Positions 43,258 to 52,510 of a stretch of 64,000 nucleotides of DNA are shown one piece after another; positions within the stretch are counted from its first letter, which is position 1, and each line of letters opens with the position of its first letter. The translations under genes were made by a program, and so were the position numbers. Source of the DNA: Pedobacter polysacchareus (lineage in GTDB: Bacteria; Bacteroidota; Bacteroidia; Sphingobacteriales; Sphingobacteriaceae); assembly GCF_019802255.1 (NCBI RefSeq), contig NZ_JAHYSS010000002.1:760548-824547 (forward strand). The letters run 5' to 3'. A model generated the notes under the pieces. It was not told the origin of the DNA and searched no databases. It saw only the letters and a program-made list of their open reading frames with translations.

Positions 43258-46200
43258 ATGTATAAAATTTATACGAGGAAATCGGGTAGATCTCAGGATC
43301 TTATCCATAAAATATGGCGGATCATGCGTTTAACCATCGTTATAATTATCGCGTCATTAATGCAGATCAGTGCTGCCGGTTTAGCACAGAAGATCAGTAT
43401 GTCTAAATCAAATGCTTCCTTACAAAGTGTGCTGCTGGAATTGAGACAGCAGACCGGCTATGATTTCTTGTATACAGATGTTGTGTTAAAAGAATTTAAA
43501 CCGGTAAACATCAAGGTCAAGAATGCTGATTTTGAAGAGGTATTGAAAAAAGTATTTAGCAACCAGCCGATCAGTTATACGTTCGCGGATAAAACGGTGG
43601 TGTTGCAGTTGAAAGGTAGTTCCATTATCAATCCAAAATTCGGTAATATTTCACAGCATATTGTTACGGGTAAGGTGCTTGATGAAGAAAGAAAGCCGGT
43701 TGTGGGAGCGACTGTTACGGAAAAAGGAACGGATAACCGGGCGGTTGTAGGTGAAGATGGTAATTTCAGATTAACTAATGTTGGAGATCAAGCCACTTTG
43801 GTCATTACGTTTATCGGCTACAAACCTCAGGAGTATGAAATTACAGATAAAAGGAGTAGCATTCTTGTTATACTGACAAAAAGTGTCACCAATCTTGAAG
43901 AAGTGAATGTGCTGAGTACAGGTTATCAGTCGGTTCCAAAAGAACGTGCGACGGGTTCTTTTGAGAAGATTGATAATGCGCTCTTTAATCGTACTGTAGG
44001 CACCAATGTAATTCCGAGATTGGAAGGAATTACTACTGGGATACTGTTTAATAAAAGGAGTCCGAATGTAGTACTGGCAAGCCTTCGGGGACTTAGCTCT
44101 ATGTCATCTCAGGGACCATTAATTGTTGTGGATAATTTTCCTTATGATGGTGATATAAATAACATAAACCCTAATGATGTGGAATCCATCATTCTGCTTA
44201 AAGATGCTGCAGCGGCATCGATCTGGGGTACTAGTTCTGGAAATGGGGTGATTGTAATCAACACAAAAAAAGGGAAATTTGACTCTCCTTTTAAAATTTC
44301 TTTAAATAATAATGTTACGATAACGCAAAAACCTGATCTTTTTTACCTTCCAATAATTAAAAGTTCTGATTTTATCAACATTGAGGAATTTATATATAGC
44401 CAAGGTGCGTATAAAGATATTGTCAACCAGCCATGGGGTAATCTTAGTCCAGTAATCCAGGTTTTGGATAAGCGGGATAAAGGCCTGATTTCCCCTACAA
44501 TGGCGGAAGATCAACTTAACAAGTTAAGCATAATAGACAGCCGTGAAGATTATACAAAGTACCTGTATAGAAAGGCGGTGAATCAGCAATATGCACTTAA
44601 TATCAGTGGGGGGAGCAAACAAGTTAGTTATTATTTATCTGGCGGATATGATAAAAATTTAAATAATCTGGTCACTTCTAACAATGATCGGTTGTCTCTA
44701 CGCTCTAACGTGACGGTCAGACCAATGAAAAATCTTGAAGTGGAAACTAATGTTTTATATACGGAAACAAAAAACAAAGATATAGGCCGTTTATTTCCTA
44801 TATCTATTCAGTCAATGACTAAGGGGAAGCCCTACATTGAATTAAAAGATATAAATGGGGTACCACTTGAAACAGATCCAGAAGGGTCTTATTTAATTAG
44901 AGGATATAGAGATACGGTAGGTAAAGGTCGTCTGATGGACTGGCATTTTCGCCCATTGGCGGAATTAGAACAGAGTTCAAACATTACCAAACTAAGAGAT
45001 ATTTTGTTGAATATTGGAGCTAAATATAGGGTTAATGACATATTAAATGTTTCAGTGAAATACCAGTATGAACGGAACAATGGTCAGAATGTCGATTGGG
45101 AAGGTCTGGGAAGTTATTACACAAGGGGTTATATTAATTATTTTTCGGACTGGCGAAAACCGATCGTATCAAGAGCAGTCCCAGTTGGGGATATTATAGA
45201 GACGGGAAATCTAAATTTAGATGCTTATGCGCTCCGAGGGCAGTTAGATGTCAATAAAACCTGGGATAAACATCAGTTAATAGCAATTGGGGGTGTTGAA
45301 ATCAAGGAAAGACATAATTCCACAGAAACTAATAGAGTTTATGGATTTGATGGAAACACATTAACTACTCAGCCAGTCGATTATGCAACGAAGAAAGTCG
45401 TATTAAGCGGAATGGATAGTGATGCCTTTATTGGATCACCATTACCATTTACTGACCTGACTAACAGATACACTTCTATTTATGCTAATGCGGCTTATAC
45501 TTTTAATGAACGTTATACTTTATCTGCAAGTGCCAGAAAAGATGCAACCAATTTTTTTGCTGTAAAAAATAATCAAAAGGGTACCCCTCTATGGTCTGCC
45601 GGGATATTATGGAATATTTCAAAAGAACCCTTTTATAAGTCAGAACTAGTTCAAATCTTAAAATTTAGAGCTACTTATGGGTATACTGGAAATGCTGTTC
45701 CAGGTCAAACTCCTCTAGCTGTGATCACATATTCGAAAACACCAAATTCAGCCACCCAACTTATTTCTGCTTCAGTTTCCAGCCCCCCTAATTCGGGCTT
45801 GAAATGGGAAAATACAAGAATAATTAATTTAGGTTTAGATTTTTCAACTAAAAAGGACTATTTGTCAGGCAGTATAGAATATTTTGATAAATTATCTACT
45901 GATGTAATAGCCTCGACTCTAATCGATCAAGGTTCAGGTTTTTTAACAGCCAGTAAAAATTCAGCAAATTTGCAAGGTAGAGGCATTGAATTAAACCTAA
46001 CTAGTAAAAACATAAATACTGGTTCATTTATTTGGTTATCGAATTTGTTATTCACCTATAATAGGGTAATTACTTCAAAATATTTAATTACTCCTAATTT
46101 TTCAAGTGTAGTAAATGATATTGGAGATATAACAATTAATCCTGTAGAGGGGAAAGATGTTTATGGTTTGTACACCTACAAATGGGCTGGTCTTGATCCT

Positions 46201-46791
46201 ATAACCGGAGATCCTCAAGGTTATTTCAATGGATTAGTAAGTAAAGATTATAATTCATTAACGGCGCCCAAATCAATTTCAGAACTTGATTATCATGGTT
46301 CAGCCAGACCTATTTATTATGGTGCCTTTAGAAATACATTTAACTATAAAGCTTTTTCTCTTTCAGCAAATATCCTCTATAAATTGGGGTATAAGTTTAA
46401 ACGCCCAGTGGTATCTTACACCCAATTATATCAACCAGATGGTGTAGCACTAGTTGGCTCGGCAGAATACGCAGATAGATGGCAAAAACCTGGAGATGAA
46501 CTGCTGACTAATGTTCCTTCAGCCATTTATCCTACTGTTCAAAAAAGAGATGATTTTTATAGGAATTCATCAGCTGTGATAGAAGATGCGGCACATATCC
46601 GCCTGCAGGATATTAATTTCAGTTATACATTGAGCAATGTGAACAGGTATTTCAGAAGCATTAGGCTATATGCCAACTTAAATAATATTGGAATAATCTG
46701 GAAAGCTACCAAAACTATTTATGATCCCGAATATCGAGTTATGATTCCTAATCCAAGAAGTTTAAGTTTAGGATTTAGTGCAGATTTTTAA
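43258..46791 (+). CDS. SusC/RagA TonB-dependent receptor with STN domain
   Basis: The 1177-aa receptor has a signal region near residue 45 (ISAAGLAQ) and an STN/secretin-like N-terminal domain (~50-115; ASLQSVLLELRQQTGYDFLY). Next come a carboxypeptidase-regulatory-like domain (~130-215; VTGKVLDEERKPVVGATV) and a plug with NPNDVESIILLKDAAAASIWG. The barrel ends in PRSLSLGFSADF. The STN domain is the part that contacts FecR, matching the upstream sigma/anti-sigma pair. With the SusD-like lipoprotein it forms an import complex, probably for peptides or oligosaccharides. Confidence 0.95.
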   Translation: MYKIYTRKSGRSQDLIHKIWRIMRLTIVIIIASLMQISAAGLAQKISMSKSNASLQSVLLELRQQTGYDFLYTDVVLKEFKPVNIKVKNADFEEVLKKVFSNQPISYTFADKTVVLQLKGSSIINPKFGNISQHIVTGKVLDEERKPVVGATVTEKGTDNRAVVGEDGNFRLTNVGDQATLVITFIGYKPQEYEITDKRSSILVILTKSVTNLEEVNVLSTGYQSVPKERATGSFEKIDNALFNRTVGTNVIPRLEGITTGILFNKRSPNVVLASLRGLSSMSSQGPLIVVDNFPYDGDINNINPNDVESIILLKDAAAASIWGTSSGNGVIVINTKKGKFDSPFKISLNNNVTITQKPDLFYLPIIKSSDFINIEEFIYSQGAYKDIVNQPWGNLSPVIQVLDKRDKGLISPTMAEDQLNKLSIIDSREDYTKYLYRKAVNQQYALNISGGSKQVSYYLSGGYDKNLNNLVTSNNDRLSLRSNVTVRPMKNLEVETNVLYTETKNKDIGRLFPISIQSMTKGKPYIELKDINGVPLETDPEGSYLIRGYRDTVGKGRLMDWHFRPLAELEQSSNITKLRDILLNIGAKYRVNDILNVSVKYQYERNNGQNVDWEGLGSYYTRGYINYFSDWRKPIVSRAVPVGDIIETGNLNLDAYALRGQLDVNKTWDKHQLIAIGGVEIKERHNSTETNRVYGFDGNTLTTQPVDYATKKVVLSGMDSDAFIGSPLPFTDLTNRYTSIYANAAYTFNERYTLSASARKDATNFFAVKNNQKGTPLWSAGILWNISKEPFYKSELVQILKFRATYGYTGNAVPGQTPLAVITYSKTPNSATQLISASVSSPPNSGLKWENTRIINLGLDFSTKKDYLSGSIEYFDKLSTDVIASTLIDQGSGFLTASKNSANLQGRGIELNLTSKNINTGSFIWLSNLLFTYNRVITSKYLITPNFSSVVNDIGDITINPVEGKDVYGLYTYKWAGLDPITGDPQGYFNGLVSKDYNSLTAPKSISELDYHGSARPIYYGAFRNTFNYKAFSLSANILYKLGYKFKRPVVSYTQLYQPDGVALVGSAEYADRWQKPGDELLTNVPSAIYPTVQKRDDFYRNSSAVIEDAAHIRLQDINFSYTLSNVNRYFRSIRLYANLNNIGIIWKATKTIYDPEYRVMIPNPRSLSLGFSADF

Positions 46792-46812
46792 ATCAATTTA
46801 GAGCATAGAAAA

Positions 46813-48216
46813 ATGAAATTAAATAAGATAATATTGCCAGCATTAATGTTCAGCTTGTTGTTGTGTGCTTGTAAAAAGTACTTAGAGCTGAAGCCAGACA
46901 AGAAATTATATGTCCCAACAAGTTTAGCTGATTGTCAGGCTTTGTTGGATGATTATAATACCATGAACGAGCAGGCTTACCCTGGAGACGGTGAGGTCGC
47001 TTCCGATCATTATTATGTAACAGACGCTACTTATCTTAGTTTGGTTAACAATGATGAAAGGGACAATTACATCTGGTCAACCCAAGCTAACCATGCAGTT
47101 AGTTCCTGGTCAAGACCATACAAAGTTGTTTTTAATGCCAACTTAGTGCTACAGGTATTGGAAAATGTTAATCCAAAAATTGGAGAAGAATATGATCGGG
47201 TTAAAGGTTCCGCCTTGTTTTTCAGGGGATATGCATTATACAGTTTAGCCTCTATATATTGCAAACCTCATGATGAAACTTCTTCAGGAAATGACTTGGG
47301 TGTGCCTGTTCGTTTGAGTCCTGACATTGATCAGATATATGGGCGGGGCACTGTACAACAGACCTATCAACAGATTATACAAGACCTAAAATCAGCAGCA
47401 GATTTATTGCCCAATGGGAGTAGTATAAAATCCCGGCCAAACAAGCAGGCGGCTTATGCTGCTCTAGCCCGTGTGTATTTAGCGATGAGAGATTATACCA
47501 ATGCAGGAATATACGCAGATTTAAGCCTGAAAATTAATAAAAACCTTCTTAATTTTTATACACTGAGCACAACTGCTACTCTTCCCTTTTCAAGATTTAA
47601 CGATGAAGTGATTTTCGCTTCTTCGTTATTTTCTTTCAGCATCCTGTCACAAACCAACGCTAAAATAACAAAATCTCCACTTTACCCACTATATGATTCC
47701 TATCAGTCGGATGACCTTCGCAAACAACTTTTTTTTCGTAGTAACACGGGTGCTAATGCAAATACCTTTGCATTTAAAGGAAGCTATCAGAATTCAGCAT
47801 CTAATCTATTTAATGGCTTGGCTACAGATGAAATGTATTTGATCAGAGCGGAATGCTATGCTAGAGGGGGGAGGACTATCGAAGCATTAAAGGATTTAAA
47901 CGATCTACTTAAAACACGATGGCAGGTAAATAAAGATGCAAGTGGTAACGTTATTTCAACAAAATACGTTAATTATACAGCCTCTAGTCCTAATGAAGCA
48001 TTGGCAATTATTTTAAAAGAACGAGAAAAGGAACTAATCTTTAGAGGCATCAGATGGACTGATTTGCGGAGACTAAATAAAGAGTCATTTGCGGTAACAA
48101 TAAGTAGAACAGTAAATGGGATAACTTATTCCTTACCTCCTAATGATCTTCGCTACACACTCCTGATCCCGCAAGATGTAATTATTAATACAGGTGTCCC
48201 GCAGAATTCGCGATAA
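46813..48216 (+). CDS. SusD/RagB-like surface lipoprotein
   Basis: This 467-aa lipoprotein (lipobox LLCAC) has the helical TPR core and closing segment of SusD-like proteins: YLELKPDKKLYVP at the start, GSALFFRGYALYSLA, NKQAAYAALARVYLAMRDY, EMYLIRAECYAR, ILKEREKELIFRGIRWTDLRRLN and LIPQDVIINTG. It caps the SusC barrel and captures substrate. The gene starts 21 nt after susC. Confidence 0.94.
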   Translation: MKLNKIILPALMFSLLLCACKKYLELKPDKKLYVPTSLADCQALLDDYNTMNEQAYPGDGEVASDHYYVTDATYLSLVNNDERDNYIWSTQANHAVSSWSRPYKVVFNANLVLQVLENVNPKIGEEYDRVKGSALFFRGYALYSLASIYCKPHDETSSGNDLGVPVRLSPDIDQIYGRGTVQQTYQQIIQDLKSAADLLPNGSSIKSRPNKQAAYAALARVYLAMRDYTNAGIYADLSLKINKNLLNFYTLSTTATLPFSRFNDEVIFASSLFSFSILSQTNAKITKSPLYPLYDSYQSDDLRKQLFFRSNTGANANTFAFKGSYQNSASNLFNGLATDEMYLIRAECYARGGRTIEALKDLNDLLKTRWQVNKDASGNVISTKYVNYTASSPNEALAIILKEREKELIFRGIRWTDLRRLNKESFAVTISRTVNGITYSLPPNDLRYTLLIPQDVIINTGVPQNSR

Positions 48217-48264
48217 ATTCGAGTTCTGAAAAGTAAGAATAATCGATACTAATAAATTAAAACG

Positions 48265-49563
48265 ATGAGAATTATAAAATTTTTAAGCTTTATTCTATTA
48301 CTTAGCTTCCAGTTGAATGCCCAACAAAAGACCGAGTTCAGTAGACGACCAACACCTGATCCTACCATTCGTAATCTTAAAGTTGGAGACGAAGTCCCGG
48401 AAATTTTGATAAAAAAAATCATTAGAGATCAAAAGTCAAATGCAAAAATATCAGATTTTTACAATCAATTATTAATATTGGATTTTTGGGATACTTTTTG
48501 CGGTAGTTGTATAGAAGCTTTACCTAAGCTAGATTCCTTACAACAAAAGTTTGGGAATCAGTTGAAAATTCTTCCTGTGAGTTATCAAAGTGAGGCTGTG
48601 ATGACCTCATTCTTTAAAAACAATAAATTTGTTAAGAATTTGAAATTACCTTGTGTAGTTGAGGACAAATTATTGGGGTCTCATTTCCAATATAAATTGA
48701 TTTCTCACGAAGTATGGATTTATAAAGGAAAGGTAATAGCCATCACAGGAATGGATTATGTAACCGCTAAAAAAATCCAAACTGTTCTTGATGGAAAACC
48801 AATAAATTGGCCAGTAAAAAATGACATGGTCAGTTTTGATCCTAAACAGCCTATTTTTGCTCAAAGAGAGACTGATCAATACAATATAAAAAATAATAAA
48901 TTCTCTGGTATTACCGGGCACAGACAAGGTATTGATCATCGAAAGCCCTTTAGCTATGATACTTTAAGTAATGGATACAGAACCTACTTCTATAATTTGA
49001 CAATTCTTCAAGCTTTTAATTCTATTACTTTTAAGTTGAAGCCAAGGTCATTTATACCGCATCCTAAACGACTTATTTTAGAGGTAAAGGATAAATCTAA
49101 GTATATCTACACACCTGGAAAAGAGTTTGTGAGTGATTGGCATCGCGAAAATGATATTTGTTATGAACTGATCACCTATAAACCAATGGAGGACAAAGAA
49201 AGATTGAAATATATTTATGAAGATCTGCAGCATCAACTCGGAGTTAGTGTTAGATGGGAAAAAAGACCTATAAAGTGTTTAGTAATCCTTAAGAATAAAC
49301 TGGCTAATATTGATTCCTTAAATGCAACGAGAAAGGGTGGTACAAGAACTGTGATCAGTGCTATTCCGGTGTTTTTCCTTGATCAAACTGCACAATATCC
49401 TCCAGCAATCGATGAAACGGGAATTAAGGCGAGTGTGTTAATTGAGCCTTTTAATAGCATTGACGATTTAAGGAAGCAACTTCAATATTACGGTTTAGAT
49501 ATTATTGAGGCAATAAAAGAAATTGATGTAATGGTGATTTCGGAGCATTCAGGTAAAAGTTAA
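48265..49563 (+). CDS. TlpA-like thioredoxin-fold protein
   Basis: This 432-aa exported protein (signal peptide ending QLNAQ) has a TlpA/thioredoxin domain (~35-165) with FWDTFCGSCIEALP, the redox pair Cys79-Cys82. The C-terminal ~260 residues are unrecognised. TlpA-like proteins are common at the end of SusCD operons of this phylum and act as periplasmic disulfide reductases. Here the partner may be Cys-containing proteins such as the small paralogs encoded convergently from 49681. That link is inference. Confidence 0.85.
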   Translation: MRIIKFLSFILLLSFQLNAQQKTEFSRRPTPDPTIRNLKVGDEVPEILIKKIIRDQKSNAKISDFYNQLLILDFWDTFCGSCIEALPKLDSLQQKFGNQLKILPVSYQSEAVMTSFFKNNKFVKNLKLPCVVEDKLLGSHFQYKLISHEVWIYKGKVIAITGMDYVTAKKIQTVLDGKPINWPVKNDMVSFDPKQPIFAQRETDQYNIKNNKFSGITGHRQGIDHRKPFSYDTLSNGYRTYFYNLTILQAFNSITFKLKPRSFIPHPKRLILEVKDKSKYIYTPGKEFVSDWHRENDICYELITYKPMEDKERLKYIYEDLQHQLGVSVRWEKRPIKCLVILKNKLANIDSLNATRKGGTRTVISAIPVFFLDQTAQYPPAIDETGIKASVLIEPFNSIDDLRKQLQYYGLDIIEAIKEIDVMVISEHSGKS

Positions 49564-49680
49564 AAAGCAGAGAAAATATCCTAATACTTTCTTTAAATTT
49601 AAAATATAACTTTGACTTTTCTAGAAGATAATATTTAGGGGATATCTGAATTTAGATACCCCTTAAATGAAAACTGATTT

Positions 49681-49926
49681 TTAATTGTCGGACCTAAGTA
49701 ATACATTTTCTGTATCAACTCCTTGGTTCAGTGCGGTAGTGATTTCTTGCTGTAGATCTTCAGTAATTTCCGGTTTATCCATTGCAGGAATAGTAAGATC
49801 TCGTTCAGCAAAGATAGCACAAACCTTTCCTGTTCCGGGGCATTCTGGAGGAGTTGGTCCTGAGGGTGTATAATCTGTTGGGGTGTTAGGATTTCCATTT
49901 GAAACCCGAGTATACCATTGAGCCAT
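49681..49926 (-). CDS. small C-x6-C protein, paralog P1
   Basis: The 81-aa product starts at ATG 49926; an in-frame TTG 12 codons upstream extends into the leader and is not favoured. It begins MAQWYTRVSNGNP, has the core PPECPGTGKVCAIFAERD, and ends VDTENVLLRSDN. There is no signal peptide or membrane segment. It is most like P3, sharing an extra DLTIPxxDKP insertion after the core. It is the distal gene of the array, convergent with the TlpA-like gene. The family is unrecognised. Confidence 0.8.
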   Translation of the reverse strand: MAQWYTRVSNGNPNTPTDYTPSGPTPPECPGTGKVCAIFAERDLTIPAMDKPEITEDLQQEITTALNQGVDTENVLLRSDN

Positions 49927-50081
49927 AATATCAGATGTTTTTATAAAATCAAAAAACACCAAAAACTTTAATTGGTTGCTTACTCTTTTTAAGGTTTTCA
50001 GCTTCTCCTTTGCTTACTCTTAAGGATTTTCGGCGAACTCCATTCAAACCATCTTGGCTAAAATATTTTAATCACTTTATA

Positions 50082-50321
50082 TCAATCATTGAATCTTAAA
50101 TTTACCCGAGGCTGATTTACTTTAGTACTTAGGGCCGTAATCATCTCGGATATTAACAAGCTGTCAATAATTGGTCTGTGAGTAAGTTCATTTTGCTCTG
50201 CATAAATTGCACAAATGTTACCTGTTCCAGGGCAATTAGGGGGGCATACACCTATTGAATTATAGCTAGCCGGATCGTGAATGTTTGCTCCATATTGTCT
50301 CCAGTACCATTGGAATCTCAT
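50082..50321 (-). CDS. small C-x6-C protein, paralog P2 (divergent)
   Basis: This 79-aa member is the most divergent copy: MRFQWYWRQYGANIHDP, core PPNCPGTGNICAIYAEQ, end QPRVNLRFND. The two core Cys are kept. It shares the QPRV ending with P6 rather than the DTxNVLLR ending of the others. A further 21 codons upstream are open from a TTG because the leader is in frame here, but the ATG at 50321 aligns with the other copies. Confidence 0.75.
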   Translation of the reverse strand: MRFQWYWRQYGANIHDPASYNSIGVCPPNCPGTGNICAIYAEQNELTHRPIIDSLLISEMITALSTKVNQPRVNLRFND

Positions 50322-50595
50322 AATAACATTGCTTTTATAATTATTAAAAAGCTTAAATTTTAATTGATCACTTACTCTTTTCAAGGTTTTCAGCTCCTCC
50401 CTTTATTTACTATTCTAATTCTCTTCAGTAATCTCAATTATTCATCCCTTATACAGAGGTTTAGTAATTTGTACTCAAGGCTTCTCTTCATAAACAATCG
50501 GAATCTTAAACAATAGGTTTTGTTTTAAAATTCATCACTGTGATTATCATCCGATATTAGTAACACTAAGTTCGATATTGAAAATTTAGTTAATA

Positions 50596-50609
50596 GGGTC
50601 AAATGACCC
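50596..50609. promoter_or_regulatory. palindrome GGGTCA-AA-TGACCC upstream of P2
   Basis: This perfect 6-bp-arm inverted repeat lies in the P2-P3 spacer. Decayed versions occur in the P3-P4 spacer (AAGGTAAAATGACCC, around 51322-51336) and upstream of P6 (52855-52868). All three are followed by CCCA. It may be an operator or simply part of the duplicated unit. Confidence 0.45.
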
Positions 50610-50819
50610 AAAAGAGAAAATCCTATAATTTTAGATAATGATTGTTAAGTGACAAAATTTCCTAATATACTCAGGTAGCTTTTTGACAGTTGTATTGAGC
50701 TTTTTACTTAAGTTGATTCATTGAAGTTGAAATTTTGTAATTAGATAAATTCAAGAAATAAAATTAGTGTGAATCATAGGATATCTGAGTTTAAATACCC
50801 GGTAAATGAAAACTGGTTT

Positions 50820-51065
50820 TTAATTGCTGAATCTGAGTAAAACATTTTCAGTATCAATGCAACCATTTAGCGCAGTTATCATTTCTTCCTGAAGATCTTC
50901 AGTAATATCTGGTTTATCCTCTAGAGGAATAGTGAGATCTCGTTCAGTAAAGATCGCACATATCTTTCCTTTTCCAGGACATAATGGAGGTGTTACGCCA
51001 TAAAGTGTATAATCTGCTGGGTTGTTAGGATTTCCACCTGAAACCCGGATGTACCATTGAGCCAT
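50820..51065 (-). CDS. small C-x6-C protein, paralog P3
   Basis: This 81-aa paralog reads MAQWYIRVSGGNPNNP, core PPLCPGKGKICAIFTERD, end IDTENVLLRFSN. It shares the DLTIPxxDKP insertion with P1, and the DNA around the stop codons of P1 and P3 is also alike, pointing to a recent duplication of one unit. It has an additional Cys in ALNGC, also found in P4. No exported signal is present. The function is unknown. Confidence 0.82.
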   Translation of the reverse strand: MAQWYIRVSGGNPNNPADYTLYGVTPPLCPGKGKICAIFTERDLTIPLEDKPDITEDLQEEMITALNGCIDTENVLLRFSN

Positions 51066-51566
51066 AATGTCAGCTATTTTTATAAATCAAAAAATAACAA
51101 AATCTTTAGTTGGTTACTTACTCTTTTCAAGGTTTTCAGTTATTCCCTTTTACCTATTACATTCGGAGTATTTGACATTCATATTTGGTAAATTTCTTTG
51201 CAAAAATTTTAATATGGATTATTACAAAAGCCTGTGTTAGTACATCAGCTTAAAAGCTCCTAAAGGTAAATGCTATTAGATATTAAAACATTAAGTTGGA
51301 TATTAAAAAATAGTTAATAAGGTAAAATGACCCAAAAGCGAATTAGATCATTTTAGATACGATTATTAAATTCCCTATTGTATTGGTGTCTTTGCTACAG
51401 TTATATTAAAGCCTTTGCTTTACCCGATACATTGAAGCAGCAATTTTAGAATTACAAAAATTCAAGAAAACAAATTGGCGGGAATCAATTTTAGTTCCTG
51501 TTCTCACAAAAAATAACATATAAGAGATACCCAAATTTAGATATCTCCTATAGTAAAAATTAACAT

Positions 51567-51800
51567 TTAATTTGCTGACCTAAGTAAGACATTTTGTGTA
51601 TCAGTGCATCCATTTAGTGCAGTTATCATTTCTTGCTGAAGTTCTTCCGTAATAATCGGTCTATTATTCGGTCCATCTTCAGCAAAAATAGCACAAATCT
51701 TTCCTTTTCCAGGACATGCTGGAGGAGTTCCTCCAGATGGTACATAATCTGACAGGCTGTTAGGGTTTCCATTTGAAACCCGGGTATACCATTGAGCCAT
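51567..51800 (-). CDS. small C-x6-C protein, paralog P4
   Basis: This 77-aa copy is near the family consensus: MAQWYTRVSNGNP, core PPACPGKGKICAIFAEDG, then PNNRPIITEELQQEM and end TDTQNVLLRSAN. It differs from P1 and P3 mainly by lacking the DLTIP insertion. Predicted to be cytoplasmic unless exported by an unknown route. The 501-bp spacer towards P3 has no other gene. Confidence 0.82.
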   Translation of the reverse strand: MAQWYTRVSNGNPNSLSDYVPSGGTPPACPGKGKICAIFAEDGPNNRPIITEELQQEMITALNGCTDTQNVLLRSAN

Positions 51801-51883
51801 AATATCAGCTATTTTTATAAATCAAAAAATAACAAAAAACTTTAATTGGTTACTTACTCTTTTCAAGGTTTTCAGTAATCCCT
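51801..51883 (-). promoter_or_regulatory. conserved leader before array genes (P4 copy)
   Basis: About 80 nt ending at the ATG is nearly the same before P3 (51066-51146), P4 (51801-51883), P5 (52396-52475) and P1 (49927-50008), and is weaker before P2 (50322-50400). In the direction of transcription it runs CTGAAAACCTTGAAAAGAGT, an AAGTAACCAATTAAAG block, a T-rich stretch and GCTGATATT just before ATG. It probably carries the promoter and 5' UTR. P6 retains only the last ~40 nt in altered form. Confidence 0.65.
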
Positions 51884-52158
51884 TTTGATCTACTTTATTT
51901 AGGTTGTTAATCGCAATTTCATTATCATCCTTTAGTGTAATTTAAAATTTGACATTTAATTTATTGGAATTTTTCGAGGTCTTTTGCTACAGGTGTATTA
52001 AAGTTTTACAGAAGCTAGATTCATACACCAAATTTTGGAATCAATTACATTTTAGCAATAGAATATAGGTTGAGATGGGTTTTAATCTCAACTCTTCCAG
52101 AAGAAAAAAATGTAAAGGATATCTAAACCCGAATAACCCTTGCAATACAAAATAAAGA

Positions 52159-52395
52159 CTAATTTGCTGCCCTAAGTAAAACATTTTGTGTGTCAACTCC
52201 ATTGTCCAGTGCGTTTTTTATTTCATCTAAAAGCGCTTGAGTGAGATCTGGTCTATTTGGGTTTCCTGCTTCGGCATAGACCGCACAAACCTTTCCTGAT
52301 CCAGGACAAGCTGGAGGAGTTGGTCCTGAAGGCGTATAATGTTCGGGGTTCTTAGGATCCCCACCTGAAACCCGGATATACCATTGTTGAGCCAT
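52159..52395 (-). CDS. small C-x6-C protein, paralog P5
   Basis: This 78-aa paralog reads MAQQWYIRVSGGDPKNP, core PPACPGSGKVCAVYAEAG, then NRPDLTQALLDEI and end VDTQNVLLRAAN. Only the two core Cys are present. It has an extra Gln after MAQ. The leader upstream is of the standard type but its short upstream frame differs by small changes, which argues that the leader acts as DNA or RNA, not as protein. Confidence 0.8.
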   Translation of the reverse strand: MAQQWYIRVSGGDPKNPEHYTPSGPTPPACPGSGKVCAVYAEAGNPNRPDLTQALLDEIKNALDNGVDTQNVLLRAAN

Positions 52396-52510
52396 AATAT
52401 CAGTTATTTTTATAAATCAAAAAATAACAAAAACTTTAATTGTTTACTTACTCTGTTCCAGGTTTTCAGCAAATCCCTGCTTCCTAATATTCCTATTCGT
52501 TAGCATCAAA

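Noticed and set aside
49927..49962. N-terminal extension of P1 (and of P2 at 50322-50384) through the leader
   Set aside because: Needs TTG starts and is not shared by P3-P5, where the leader is out of frame or stopped.
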